From M3007 sp031425035 (GTDB lineage: Bacteria; Bacteroidota; Bacteroidia; Chitinophagales; Saprospiraceae): a DNA stretch of 64,000 nucleotides. The translations under genes and the position numbers were made by a program. Location of the stretch: positions 1 through 64,000 of the forward strand of contig JANPIN010000024.1 of the NCBI GenBank assembly GCA_031425035.1. Direction: 5' to 3'. Below the pieces are notes generated by a model, which searched no databases, was not told the DNA's origin, and saw only the letters and a program-made list of their open reading frames with translations. Below, one piece after another: positions 53,047-61,477 of this stretch; within the stretch, counting starts at the first letter, position 1, and the number at the start of each line of letters is the position of its first letter.

Positions 53047-56000
53047 ATGCGGTTACGATCCCTCGAAATAAAAGGTTTTAAGTCATTCGCCAACGAAACG
53101 ATCATCTACTTCAACGATGACGTCACGGGTATTGTCGGCCCCAACGGCAGCGGCAAGAGTAATATCGTGGATGCCGTCCGCTGGGTGCTGGGGGAACAGA
53201 AAAGCAGTCAACTGCGACTGGATAAGATGGCCTCCATCATCTTCAACGGCACCAAAAAACGCAAAGAAAGCCAGATCGCCCAGGTCACGCTGAGTTTCGA
53301 TAACACCAAAAACGTACTGCCCACCGATTATACGTCGGTGAGTATCAGCCGGATACTGTATCGCAGCGGCGAAAGTGAGTACCGGCTAAATGGGGTGACC
53401 TGCCGTCTGAAAGACATCACCACGCTCTTCCTGGATACCGGCATCGGCGCCGATTCCTACGCCATTATCGCGCTTAACATGGTGGAAGATATGCTTTCCG
53501 ACCGGGAACAGGCGCGGCGCCGGATGTTCGAGCAGGCCGCCGGCGTGAGTAAATATAAAGCCCGTAAGCACGAGACGCAGCAGAAACTGGAAGCCACCAC
53601 CGGCGACCTGGAACGGGTGGAAGACCTGGTGTTCGAGATCGCCGACCAACTTAAAAAGCTCGAAAAACAGGCCGAACGCGCCCAGAAATTCTATGCCCTC
53701 AAAGCGGAATACAAGACCCTGAGCATCGAACTGGCGGTCCATAACCTGGCCCGGCATAAGAAAGCGTATAAAGATCTGGAAGCGCAGATCACCCGCGAGG
53801 AAGACCTTTACCGCAGCGCCGAGGCCATGTCGCGGCTAATCGAGGCCGACCTGGAAGCCAAACGCAAGAGCCATACCGATAAGGAAACTTCGCTCAGCGG
53901 GCAGCAACAGGAGGTGAACCAACTGACCGGCCGGATTCGGGGCAAGGAAAATGAAAAGGGCATGCTGGCGCAAAAACAGTCGTTCGTGCAAAACGACCTG
54001 CGCCGCCTGGAAGACCAGATCGCCCAGTCCAGCCGCCAGATCCTGACCCTCGACAGCGAAATCGACGGTTATCAGACCGATCTGAACGTGGAGCGCAACC
54101 AGGAAGCGGAGTTCGAAACGGCCCTCGCGCAGGCCCAGGCGCATCTGGAAAATGTGCGCGGCAACCACCAACTGCTGAAAGGCAACCTGGATGAATTTGT
54201 CAAGGGCCAGCAGACCATCGAACGGGAGATCGTAGAACTGGAAAAACAAAAGGCCATCCAGGGCAACCAGATCGAGAACCTGCGCCGCGACGTGGAGCGC
54301 ACCCTGGCCGATATCGCCACCCGCCGCGCCGAAATGGGCGTACTGGAAACCAATCTGGCCGCGCAAAGCCTGACCCAGGAAACGCATGCCAAACGCATTG
54401 CCGAACTGGACGCCGCCGAAACCAAACGCAAAACGGATATTGCCCATACCGAAACGGAACAGGACGTACTGGCGAAAAAACTGGCCGACCATAACCGCCA
54501 GCTCGATGCCAAACGCAACGAGTTCAAACTCACCAAAAGCATGGTGGAAAGTCTGGAAGGCTTTCCCGAAAGCATTAAATTCCTCAGTCAGCAGAAGGAC
54601 TGGGCCAAGAATTGCCCGCTGCTCAGCGACCTGATCTACGTGCGGGAAGACTACCGCGTGGTGATCGAAAATTACCTGGAGCCTTACCTGAATTACTACG
54701 TGGTGCCCAATGCCGATGAGGCCGTTAAAGCCATCGGTTTGCTCGGCCAAAGCCAGAAAGGACGCGCCAACTTCTTCCTGCTGGACGCTTTTGCCGACTA
54801 TCAGCCCGCCCTGATGATCATGCCGGCCGGTCAGCGCGCGGTGGATCTGGTGGAAGTGGAGGCCCGTTTTCGCCCCCTGGTGGAGTATTTACTGGAAAAT
54901 GTGCTGGTCGTCGAAGGCGATGTGCGCCTGGAAAACATCGTGCAAAACAAAGGCGGCGCCGATGACCCGATTTTGCTGTCGCGCTCCGGCACATTTATCA
55001 AGCGAAAATTTTCCCTGTCCGGCGGCTCGGTGGGTTTGTTTGAAGGCAAGAAAATCGGCCGTAAAAAGAACCTGGAGATCCTGGAAACGGAGATCAAAAA
55101 GAGCGAGGCCACGGAGAATCAGCTGAGTAATCAACTGGCTACGCTGCGTACCCACCTCCAGAGCCTGAAAAGCGCCGACCAGTCCGGACTGCTGCATCGC
55201 GAGCGGGAAACCCTCCATAAACTCAGCCAGGAAAGCGCCAGTCTGCGCGCCCGGCTGGAAAATATCGCCGCTTTCGTCGCCAATTTCGATGCCCAGGCGG
55301 GAGATGCCCACCAGCGCATCACGACGCTGACGGCCAGTAATGCCGCCATCGAGCAGCAGTTGGCCGAAAAACAGGCCGCTGCGGAAGCCGCCCGCGAACG
55401 GCTGACCAATGCCGACGGCTCCTTCCGCGACGTAGCGGAACAACTGAGTCTGGCCAGCGCCGAATTCAACCAGCGCAACATCGAATTTATCCGCCAGCAG
55501 AATAAGGTCAACGCGTTCCGGCAGGAGCTGACTTTCCGCGAAAAACGCCGGGAAGAACTGCGGCAAAGTCTGGCTACCGCCCAAACCACTATGGCCCGCC
55601 ACAGCGACGAAATTGGCCTGATCCAGACCGATTTAACGCGTCTGGAAGGCGAACTGGCCATTGCTTATACCGAAAAGAAAACCAAGGAAGCCACCCTGAG
55701 CGCGGTGGAACAGACCTATTTCAAGGCCCGGAACGAAATTCATGAACTGGAAAATAAACAGCGCGACAACTTCCGGCAGCAGCAGGATTTGCAGGGCGCC
55801 GTGAACCGGTTGAAGGAGAAATTTTCCGACGTAAAATTCGAGATCACCGCTATTGGCGAGCGGCTGCGCGTGGAGTTCGGACTGGGCGTCAATGACGTGA
55901 TCAACAACGAACCCAATCCGCTTTTCCAGCGCGATAACCTGGAAAAGGACGTAAATAACATGAAACGCCGCCTGGATACCTACGGCGAGATCAATCCCAT

Positions 56001-56616
56001 GGCCATCGAGGCCTATAATGAGATCAAGGAGCGGCACGACACGATCGTGACCCAGCGCAACGACATTTTGAGTGCCCAGCAAAACCTGCTGCAGACCATG
56101 AAAGAGATTGAGGAAACGGCCACGGCGCGCTTCCTGGAATCCTTTACCCAGGTCCGCGAGAATTTCATCAAGGTGTTCCGCACGCTTTTCACCGAAGAAG
56201 ATGACGCCGACCTCGTGCTCACCCAGCCGAATAACCCGCTGGATTCAGACATTAATATTATTGCCAAACCCAAGGGTAAGCGGCCGCAGACCATTGCCCA
56301 GCTCTCCGGCGGCGAGAAAACGCTGACTGCTACGGCCCTGCTTTTTGCCCTGTATTTGCTTAAACCTGCCCCTTTCTGCATTTTTGACGAGGTCGATGCG
56401 CCGCTGGACGATGCCAACATCGAGAAGTTCAACCGCATTATCCGGCAGTTCTCCAAGGATTCGCAGTTCATCGTGGTGACCCATAATAAGTCGACCATGG
56501 CGGCCGTGGATACCATTTACGGGGTGTATATGCCGGAACAAGGGGTGAGCGCCGTGACGCCGGTGGATTTCAGGGAGTTGGGGCATGATGCGATGGTGTT
56601 TGAGAAGGGGACGTAA
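53047..56616 (+). CDS. smc: Chromosome segregation protein SMC
   Basis: An 1189-residue condensin ATPase that compacts and orients the chromosome. The N-terminal Walker A GPNGSGKSN is at 31-39, followed by FNGTKKRKES. Two long coiled coils flank a hinge (about 515-660, GFPESIKFLSQQKDWAKNCPLLSDLI, NYLEPYLNYYVVPNADEAVKAI). The C-terminal signature LSGGEKTLTATALLFAL and Walker B CIFDEVDAPLDD complete the head. Length is normal. ScpA/ScpB genes are not in the window. Confidence 0.96.
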   Translation: MRLRSLEIKGFKSFANETIIYFNDDVTGIVGPNGSGKSNIVDAVRWVLGEQKSSQLRLDKMASIIFNGTKKRKESQIAQVTLSFDNTKNVLPTDYTSVSISRILYRSGESEYRLNGVTCRLKDITTLFLDTGIGADSYAIIALNMVEDMLSDREQARRRMFEQAAGVSKYKARKHETQQKLEATTGDLERVEDLVFEIADQLKKLEKQAERAQKFYALKAEYKTLSIELAVHNLARHKKAYKDLEAQITREEDLYRSAEAMSRLIEADLEAKRKSHTDKETSLSGQQQEVNQLTGRIRGKENEKGMLAQKQSFVQNDLRRLEDQIAQSSRQILTLDSEIDGYQTDLNVERNQEAEFETALAQAQAHLENVRGNHQLLKGNLDEFVKGQQTIEREIVELEKQKAIQGNQIENLRRDVERTLADIATRRAEMGVLETNLAAQSLTQETHAKRIAELDAAETKRKTDIAHTETEQDVLAKKLADHNRQLDAKRNEFKLTKSMVESLEGFPESIKFLSQQKDWAKNCPLLSDLIYVREDYRVVIENYLEPYLNYYVVPNADEAVKAIGLLGQSQKGRANFFLLDAFADYQPALMIMPAGQRAVDLVEVEARFRPLVEYLLENVLVVEGDVRLENIVQNKGGADDPILLSRSGTFIKRKFSLSGGSVGLFEGKKIGRKKNLEILETEIKKSEATENQLSNQLATLRTHLQSLKSADQSGLLHRERETLHKLSQESASLRARLENIAAFVANFDAQAGDAHQRITTLTASNAAIEQQLAEKQAAAEAARERLTNADGSFRDVAEQLSLASAEFNQRNIEFIRQQNKVNAFRQELTFREKRREELRQSLATAQTTMARHSDEIGLIQTDLTRLEGELAIAYTEKKTKEATLSAVEQTYFKARNEIHELENKQRDNFRQQQDLQGAVNRLKEKFSDVKFEITAIGERLRVEFGLGVNDVINNEPNPLFQRDNLEKDVNNMKRRLDTYGEINPMAIEAYNEIKERHDTIVTQRNDILSAQQNLLQTMKEIEETATARFLESFTQVRENFIKVFRTLFTEEDDADLVLTQPNNPLDSDINIIAKPKGKRPQTIAQLSGGEKTLTATALLFALYLLKPAPFCIFDEVDAPLDDANIEKFNRIIRQFSKDSQFIVVTHNKSTMAAVDTIYGVYMPEQGVSAVTPVDFRELGHDAMVFEKGT

Positions 56617-56717
56617 AATTTGAGCCTTACACGGAGCATATTACATGTAAAATTTTACGGTTTTGCAGTCTTTTCGGTTATGGTATTAAGAACACTCCCA
56701 GATTAATTGTTAAAGCA

Positions 56718-56749
56718 TTGAAGTGTGGCTGCCTAAAACCTTATATTTG
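56718..56749 (+). promoter_or_regulatory. Promoter of the DUF433/DUF5615 pair (TTG-N21-TATATTTG)
   Basis: TTG (56718-56720) followed at 21 nt by TATATTTG (56742-56749), 19 nt before ATG 56769. Both elements match the Bacteroidota consensus. Confidence 0.6.
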
Positions 56750-56768
56750 TTGCTTAAACAGCAGGCTC

Positions 56769-57008
56769 ATGACAGTCATTAACTGGCAAGACTATATCGT
56801 TTCAGATCCTTCCATCCTCTTTGGCAAGCCAGTCATTAAGGGTACAAGAATACCTGTGCAGCTTATTTTGGAAAAACTTGGGCATAGAGAAAGTATTCCT
56901 GATCTTCTGTTGGCTTATCCACGCATATCAGAACAAGCTATTCATGCTTGTTTGATTTTTGCTGCAGAATCACTTAATAATGAAATAGTTGTAGCAGTTG
57001 CTGCTTAA
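56769..57008 (+). CDS. DUF433 antitoxin-like protein
   Basis: A 79-residue protein of the DUF433 family: INWQDYIVSDPSILFGKPVIKGTRIPVQLILEKL, then DLLLAYPRISEQAIHACLIFAAESL. Such proteins have a helix-turn-helix-like fold and are encoded upstream of a DUF5615 nuclease-like partner, as here (18 nt apart). The pair is a predicted type II toxin-antitoxin module with this as antitoxin and autorepressor. The region is clearly richer in AT than smc, suggesting acquisition. ATG 56769 starts the domain; the open frame to 56718 overlaps the promoter. Confidence 0.85.
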   Translation: MTVINWQDYIVSDPSILFGKPVIKGTRIPVQLILEKLGHRESIPDLLLAYPRISEQAIHACLIFAAESLNNEIVVAVAA

Positions 57009-57026
57009 TGATTTTATTGTTTTCCC

Positions 57027-57380
57027 ATGGTATTCGTTGCTGATGAAAGCGTTGATTTCAGAATTGTAAATGCTTTGCGGAGTGAAGGTTATGAGGTCTG
57101 GGCAGTTTTAGAAGAAGATCCAAGTATTACTGACAAGAAAGTTCTGGATATAGCTTTTGAACATAATGCACTGTTACTGACTGAAGATAAAGATTTTGGC
57201 GAATTAGTAATTAGGCTTCGTCTTCCCCACCATGGAGTTTTACTTATTCGTTTAGGTGGCTTTACAATAGATATAAAAATCACGTTGGTTCTCCGTGCCA
57301 TCCAGGACAATCATTTGAAATTGACCAATAATTTTGCCGTATTGGATGGAGGACGGCTTCGAATTAGACCTATAAGATAA
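57027..57380 (+). CDS. DUF5615 PIN-like toxin
   Basis: A 117-residue protein with PIN/Mut7-C-like acidic residues: VFVADESVDFRIVNALRSEGYEV (first Asp/Glu pair), LLLTEDKDFGELV (second group), then a Leu/Ile-rich end with NFAVLDGGRLRIRP. DUF5615 proteins are presumed ribonucleases held in check by the DUF433 partner. Codon use is AT-rich like its antitoxin. Confidence 0.85.
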   Translation: MVFVADESVDFRIVNALRSEGYEVWAVLEEDPSITDKKVLDIAFEHNALLLTEDKDFGELVIRLRLPHHGVLLIRLGGFTIDIKITLVLRAIQDNHLKLTNNFAVLDGGRLRIRPIR

Positions 57381-57434
57381 TCTGGGCGTTCAGTTACTTA
57401 ATAATTCGCATTTCTAAGCAACTTATACGCATTT

Positions 57435-57655
57435 ATGCAGAAAATCCTCCTCATCAACGGTGGCAGTGATGGCATTGGTGCCGCAACCGCTCATTTAGCG
57501 GCCCAGCAGGACTAGATCGTTTGTATCAATTATTTACAAAATCATACTGCCGAGATAAAATTGTAACTAAAGTAGCTAAAACGATTCGCTGGTTACTTTC
57601 TGAGGAGGCCAGTTATATCACCGGTGCCCTGGTCGATGTTTCCGGCGGACGTTAA
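57435..57655 (+). pseudogene. Remnant of a short-chain dehydrogenase/reductase
   Basis: The first 26 codons read MQKILLINGGSDGIGAATAH, the Rossmann TGxxxGIG start of SDR enzymes, then a stop at 57513. A different frame (ending TAA 57653-57655) gives WLLSEEASYITGALVDVSGG, the family's usual C-terminus. About 170 residues of the middle are missing, and the joint is AT-rich. It is a deletion remnant beside the toxin-antitoxin pair. Confidence 0.75.
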
Positions 57656-57682
57656 AGCCTGGCTAATTATCCAACCTGCCAG

Positions 57683-57718
57683 TAAAAAAAATCCCCCGTC
57701 TGACCAAAGACGAGGGAT
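57683..57718 (-). terminator. Rho-independent terminator of the histidine-rich lipoprotein gene
   Basis: On the minus strand ATCCC-x-CGTCT pairs across one mismatch with its complement around a six-base loop, followed by TTTTTTT. It lies 28 nt after the stop of the gene at 57746 and closes the sigma/anti-sigma/lipoprotein region. Confidence 0.75.
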
Positions 57719-57745
57719 CGCTACTTACACTACATCCGTAACCAA

Positions 57746-58102
57746 TTAATTTCCACCATGGTGACCATGACCGCCACCGTGCGGGCCGCCGCCATGTGGG
57801 CCGCCGGGATGACCGCTGCTGTCAACCGGGTGACCGCCCAGGCTATCGAGCGGGTGGTGGTGATGACCTAAAGAGTCCAGGTGTAAAGAATCCAGCGGAC
57901 CGTGGTGATGGTGACCCAATGAATCCTGAGGACCGTGGTGACCGTGGTGGTGACCCAAAGAATCGCAGTGCAGCGAATCGCCGCCACGGTCGGCTACATC
58001 ACCGGTCAACGAGCTGGTCAGGTCGGTCGAAACCGTTTCTTTTTGGCAGGCATTCAGCATAGCGAAGGCCATCAGCAGGGCGAAAAAAAGATAATTTTTC
58101 AT
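57746..58102 (-). CDS. Histidine-rich lipoprotein
   Basis: A 118-residue lipoprotein (signal MKNYLFFALLMAFAMLNAC, lipid Cys19). After residue 42 it is low-complexity, with about 22 histidines in repeats of the form DSLGHHHH and PHGGGPHGGGHGHH. No family is known to me. Such His clusters bind Zn2+, Ni2+ or Cu2+ in many proteins, so a metal-binding or metal-sensing role at the membrane is inferred. It follows the apparent transenvelope anti-sigma gene by 96 nt and shares H/G/P motifs with it. An imperfect promoter-like box (CAAAACGA at 58127, minus strand) could give separate expression. Confidence 0.72.
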   Translation of the reverse strand: MKNYLFFALLMAFAMLNACQKETVSTDLTSSLTGDVADRGGDSLHCDSLGHHHGHHGPQDSLGHHHHGPLDSLHLDSLGHHHHPLDSLGGHPVDSSGHPGGPHGGGPHGGGHGHHGGN

Positions 58103-58198
58103 GGAAAAGAATTGGATAGTTTAGTGCAAAACGAATTTGCTTTGCTCCTACTCTACACGGAGGTTTTCCAAACCTGGTTGCGTCAAGTCCAGGATATT

Positions 58199-59641
58199 TT
58201 AATCAAATTTATACTGCAAGCCGGCCCGCAGCAGCAGGGCATCGAAGGTAGCTTCGGTGGAGGCCAGATCTTTCGTGTAATCGGCCCACAGTCCGAACGT
58301 CCAGCGCGGCCGTTCATGCTCCAGCCCCAGCCCGATGCGCCATATATTGCTGATCGTCTGGCTGCCGAATTTTTCAGCCACATACTTGGAATCATGTGGT
58401 CCGGGGCCAGGACCTGGTCCATGGTCTTCAAACCGGAAATTGACCAGAGATGGATTTACATGTACCCAGGTATGCGCCAGGCGTACAGCCGGCCGTAACC
58501 AGCCTTTAAGCGGCGGTGTATAAGCGATGCCCAGCGCATAGTGCTGCTGACGCTGGCTACTTTCCACTTGCACGAGTTGGTCATGCGGTCCCGGGTGCAT
58601 GGGCGGCTGTTCGCGTGGTTTGTGGAATTTGGGCACATAACGATCTGTATTGACTTCAAAATGCACCCAGTCGGCGGTAGCGAAGGCCCGGAAGGCAGGC
58701 AGCGGCGAATAAGAAGCCGTAAATCCCGAGCCCTTAATGAGCGAAACACCGGCCGGCTGCGGCAAGGGCAGGCCGCCCACCATTTCTACGCCAACCCGAA
58801 AATGAGCGGAGGACCGAAGCGGTTTGATGAGTGGCGCCGCTACCGCAACAGTCGCTGCGGTATCCGGTAAAACGGAGGGGGTTAAGGCCTTTTCCGGCTC
58901 TTTTTCGGCCACCACTACCTGCACGGAATCCTGGATCGGAATGGTCACGAGCTGCTGGCTGGAATCTGCCGGCAGCGCAGCGGCCATTACCTCTCCGGAT
59001 AAAACCGGTTTTTGCTGCAGGCTGTCGGCAACAACCATCTCAGGCGCAGGCGTTGGCTGCTGGGCAAGATTGCTCGCGGGAGCAGAAGTTGGGTTCAGGT
59101 TTTTATCAAAGGCAATGGGTTGGGTTGATATAAGTGGCGTCGTAATTTTTGGTTGGGTGTGTTTTTCAAGCTGTTTTTTTGCGAACGCTCTTTTCTGCGC
59201 AGACGGAAAAGCCATTTTTTCAGATAGCGGTTGCGTTACCGGTGGTGCAGTATTGGTCGCCGAAGCCGGAGCGACCGGCGTAGAGCCCGTCATAGCCCCC
59301 TGTTCTTCCGTTTTTATAGCGCCGGTATTTTTTTCGCCGGGTTCAGTCATTGCCGGAGGAGCGGCCGGGGCAGCTTTGCGCAAATCGGCTATTTCCTGGC
59401 GGAGCGCGGTATTTTCCTGCTGCAGCGTTTGCATTTTAAAGAGTAACCAGCCGGCCACCGTCAGCGAGACCAGCACGGCAGCGGCGGCGGGCCAGTAATG
59501 CCAGCGGGTAGGGGGCTTCTGGAGTTCGCCGGCCTCGAAAGCGTCGAGCCGTTGCGACAACTGTTTCCAGTTGCGGTCGCGGCGGGGAAATTCGCCCTCT
59601 TCGTCCAATTTTTCGGCAAAAAACCGGTCAAAATCGCTCAT
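58199..59641 (-). CDS. Apparent dual-membrane-spanning anti-sigma protein (inner-membrane helix plus outer-membrane barrel domain)
   Basis: A 480-residue protein. Residues 1-47 are cytoplasmic and anti-sigma-like (FPRRDRNWKQLSQRLDAFE). A single membrane helix lies at about 48-68, then a short leucine-rich coil (70-90). A Pro/Ala/Thr-rich linker of about 180 residues (90-270) follows, long enough to cross the periplasm. Residues 275-480 are alternating beta strands like a small outer-membrane barrel (FRVGVEMVGGLPL, TWVHVNPSLV, ending GLQYKFD). Two loops are His/Pro/Gly-rich (KFHKPREQPPMHPGPHD at 338-354 and EDHGPGPGPGPHD at 405-417). Its ATG overlaps the ECF sigma stop by 4 nt (ATGA), implying translational coupling. 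Function is inferred from architecture. Confidence 0.75.
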   Translation of the reverse strand: MSDFDRFFAEKLDEEGEFPRRDRNWKQLSQRLDAFEAGELQKPPTRWHYWPAAAAVLVSLTVAGWLLFKMQTLQQENTALRQEIADLRKAAPAAPPAMTEPGEKNTGAIKTEEQGAMTGSTPVAPASATNTAPPVTQPLSEKMAFPSAQKRAFAKKQLEKHTQPKITTPLISTQPIAFDKNLNPTSAPASNLAQQPTPAPEMVVADSLQQKPVLSGEVMAAALPADSSQQLVTIPIQDSVQVVVAEKEPEKALTPSVLPDTAATVAVAAPLIKPLRSSAHFRVGVEMVGGLPLPQPAGVSLIKGSGFTASYSPLPAFRAFATADWVHFEVNTDRYVPKFHKPREQPPMHPGPHDQLVQVESSQRQQHYALGIAYTPPLKGWLRPAVRLAHTWVHVNPSLVNFRFEDHGPGPGPGPHDSKYVAEKFGSQTISNIWRIGLGLEHERPRWTFGLWADYTKDLASTEATFDALLLRAGLQYKFD

Positions 59642-60189
59642 CGTTGATTCGAAAATTCAAAATCAGTGGATAAAATAGTTTTTAAATGCTGGCGCGCCCG
59701 GGAAAGATTGGACTTGGAGGCGCCGGGGCTAATGTCCAGTAAATCAGCAATTTCTTCGTGGGAATAACCGTCTACGACGAACAGATTAAACACCGTCCGG
59801 TAAGCCGGTGGCAACTGCCCGAGCATACTTAAAATCTGTTCCTGGGTCAGTCGTTCGATAATGCCGTCGTCAGCCAGTGGCTCCTGCCAGGGTTGCAGTT
59901 CCGTCATCGGCTGGGTAGAAAGATTACTGCGGTAGCGGTCGATGGACGTATTAATCACGATCCGGCGGAACCATTGCCGGAAAGGCTGATCGCCACCGTA
60001 TAAATGGATCTTGGTAAACACTTTAAAAAAAGCATCGTTCACCACTTCCTCCGCCGTTTCTATACTGCCCGCATACCGCTGCGCAACCGTCATGGCATAA
60101 TTGTAAAACAGGGCATAGAGCCGATGCTGGCTTGCCCGTTGCTTTTGACGACAACCGTCGAGAATATGCAGTAGTTGCGGATCGTTCAC
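59638..60189 (-). CDS. ECF-type RNA polymerase sigma factor
   Basis: A 183-residue extracytoplasmic-function sigma-70 factor. Region 2 (about 20-90) has YALFYNYAMTVAQRYAGSIETAEEVVNDAFFKVF and FRQWFRRIVINTSIDRYR (-10 recognition helix). Region 4 (about 120-175) has LPPAYRTVFNLFVVDGYSHEEIADLLDISPGASKSNLSRARQ. It would direct RNA polymerase to its own regulon and is presumably held by the downstream membrane protein. The leader shows no clean TAnnTTTG box, so the operon may be transcribed from its own ECF promoter. Confidence 0.92.
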   Translation of the reverse strand: MNDPQLLHILDGCRQKQRASQHRLYALFYNYAMTVAQRYAGSIETAEEVVNDAFFKVFTKIHLYGGDQPFRQWFRRIVINTSIDRYRSNLSTQPMTELQPWQEPLADDGIIERLTQEQILSMLGQLPPAYRTVFNLFVVDGYSHEEIADLLDISPGASKSNLSRARQHLKTILSTDFEFSNQR

Positions 60190-60249
60190 GTTATGCTACC
60201 CTACACGTAAAAACCGGCAGCCGGGTTGCGTGAACGAAATAAATTTGTT

Positions 60250-61314
60250 TTAAGGCTTCTCCACCTTTTTCAGCATCATCAAATACACCGGCAGGTGATC
60301 GCTGTAGCCGTTAATAAAAACGTCGCCCACGGAGGTACGGAAGGGGTAGCCCCGGAAAGCGCCCTCGGTCTGTAACAGCCAGGGCTGTCGGTACACCACC
60401 GCTTTATATAACTGCCAGCCGCCTGTTTCTTTTTTGACAAAACCTTTGGACAGCACCATCTGGTCGAACAGGCTCCAGGCATCGCGGTAGGCCATGGTGC
60501 CGTTTCCGCTTTTATAGAGGTCGTACATGGGGTTGTACAATTCATCGGTCTGCAGGTTTTCGCTGCTGCGTTTGGCATTCAGCACCTGGGTAAGGCTCTT
60601 GTTCGTCGGGTCGTCGTTCAGGTCGCCCATGATCACGATCTTGGCATTCGGATCCACAGTTCGAATACTGTCGGCCAGGTGACGGCAGACCCCCGCAGCG
60701 GCGGCGCGGCGCCAGGCGGAACCACTTTCCCCGCCCAGCCGGGAAGGCCAGTGACCCACCATAATATGGATCGGTTCGCCATCAAACAATCCGCTTACGT
60801 ATAAAATATCGCGGGTGTAATCGCGGTCCCCCGTTTTGGAATCCACAATCATGACCGGCTCCGCCTTGGAACCCGTCACTTTGAAATACTTGGGCTGGTA
60901 TAAAAACCCGCAGTCGATGCCGCGTTCATCGGGCGATTCGTAGTGCACGATCTGGTAGTTGCGGGCTTTCAGCGCGGGTTGCGCCACCAGGTCTTCCAGT
61001 ACTTTACGGTTTTCAATCTCTGCCACCCCCAGCATAGCTACGCCGTCCGGACTGATTTCGGAGGCCAGTTGGCTGATCACCTTGGCCATGTTCGCCTGTT
61101 TATTGGTGTATTTAAAGGTATTCCAGGCCAGGCGACCATTGGGCAAAAAATCCGCATCGTTGGTGACGGGCGAATCGATGGTATCGAAAAGATTTTCCAG
61201 GTTGTAAAAGCCGATGGCGGCAACTTTGTAATTGTCGTCCTTTTGGGCCGATAAAGCGTGGGGTAGCAGGAAAAAGAGGCCGGCCAGAACGGCGGCAAAG
61301 GTCAGTTTGCTCAT
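60250..61314 (-). CDS. Secreted endonuclease/exonuclease/phosphatase-family protein
   Basis: A 354-residue exported protein (signal MSKLTFAAVLAGLFFLLPHALSAQ) with the EEP fold. It shows IGFYNLENLFDTID, LGVAEIENRKVLEDLV (catalytic Glu), DERGIDCGFLY, MVGHWPSRLGGE (His), VIMGDLNDDPTN (Asp-x-Asn) and GYSDHLPVYLMM (catalytic Asp-His). The export signal suggests a nuclease or phosphodiesterase outside the cytoplasm, perhaps for nutrient DNA or phosphate. The substrate is not certain. It is transcribed separately from the sigma operon, 60 nt upstream of it. Confidence 0.87.
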   Translation of the reverse strand: MSKLTFAAVLAGLFFLLPHALSAQKDDNYKVAAIGFYNLENLFDTIDSPVTNDADFLPNGRLAWNTFKYTNKQANMAKVISQLASEISPDGVAMLGVAEIENRKVLEDLVAQPALKARNYQIVHYESPDERGIDCGFLYQPKYFKVTGSKAEPVMIVDSKTGDRDYTRDILYVSGLFDGEPIHIMVGHWPSRLGGESGSAWRRAAAAGVCRHLADSIRTVDPNAKIVIMGDLNDDPTNKSLTQVLNAKRSSENLQTDELYNPMYDLYKSGNGTMAYRDAWSLFDQMVLSKGFVKKETGGWQLYKAVVYRQPWLLQTEGAFRGYPFRTSVGDVFINGYSDHLPVYLMMLKKVEKP

Positions 61315-61421
61315 CTAAAGGTTATGATTTCGAGGCAAAGGAACGCCATTATCCCCCATCGTCGATCTGCTTTGCAATAAATTAACACGGCAAAATGCAC
61401 CTGAAGGCACCTGGCTTTTTC

Positions 61422-61429
61422 TACCTTTG
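61422..61429 (+). promoter_or_regulatory. TACCTTTG -7 box of the last receptor gene
   Basis: Exact TAnnTTTG match 48 nt before ATG 61478; it also matches the TACCTTCG boxes of the kinase and metH except for one base. Confidence 0.5.
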
Positions 61430-61477
61430 ACCGCCATTTGGCTCCTCCCTTACGCTTTTCACTATTTCCACCACTAT

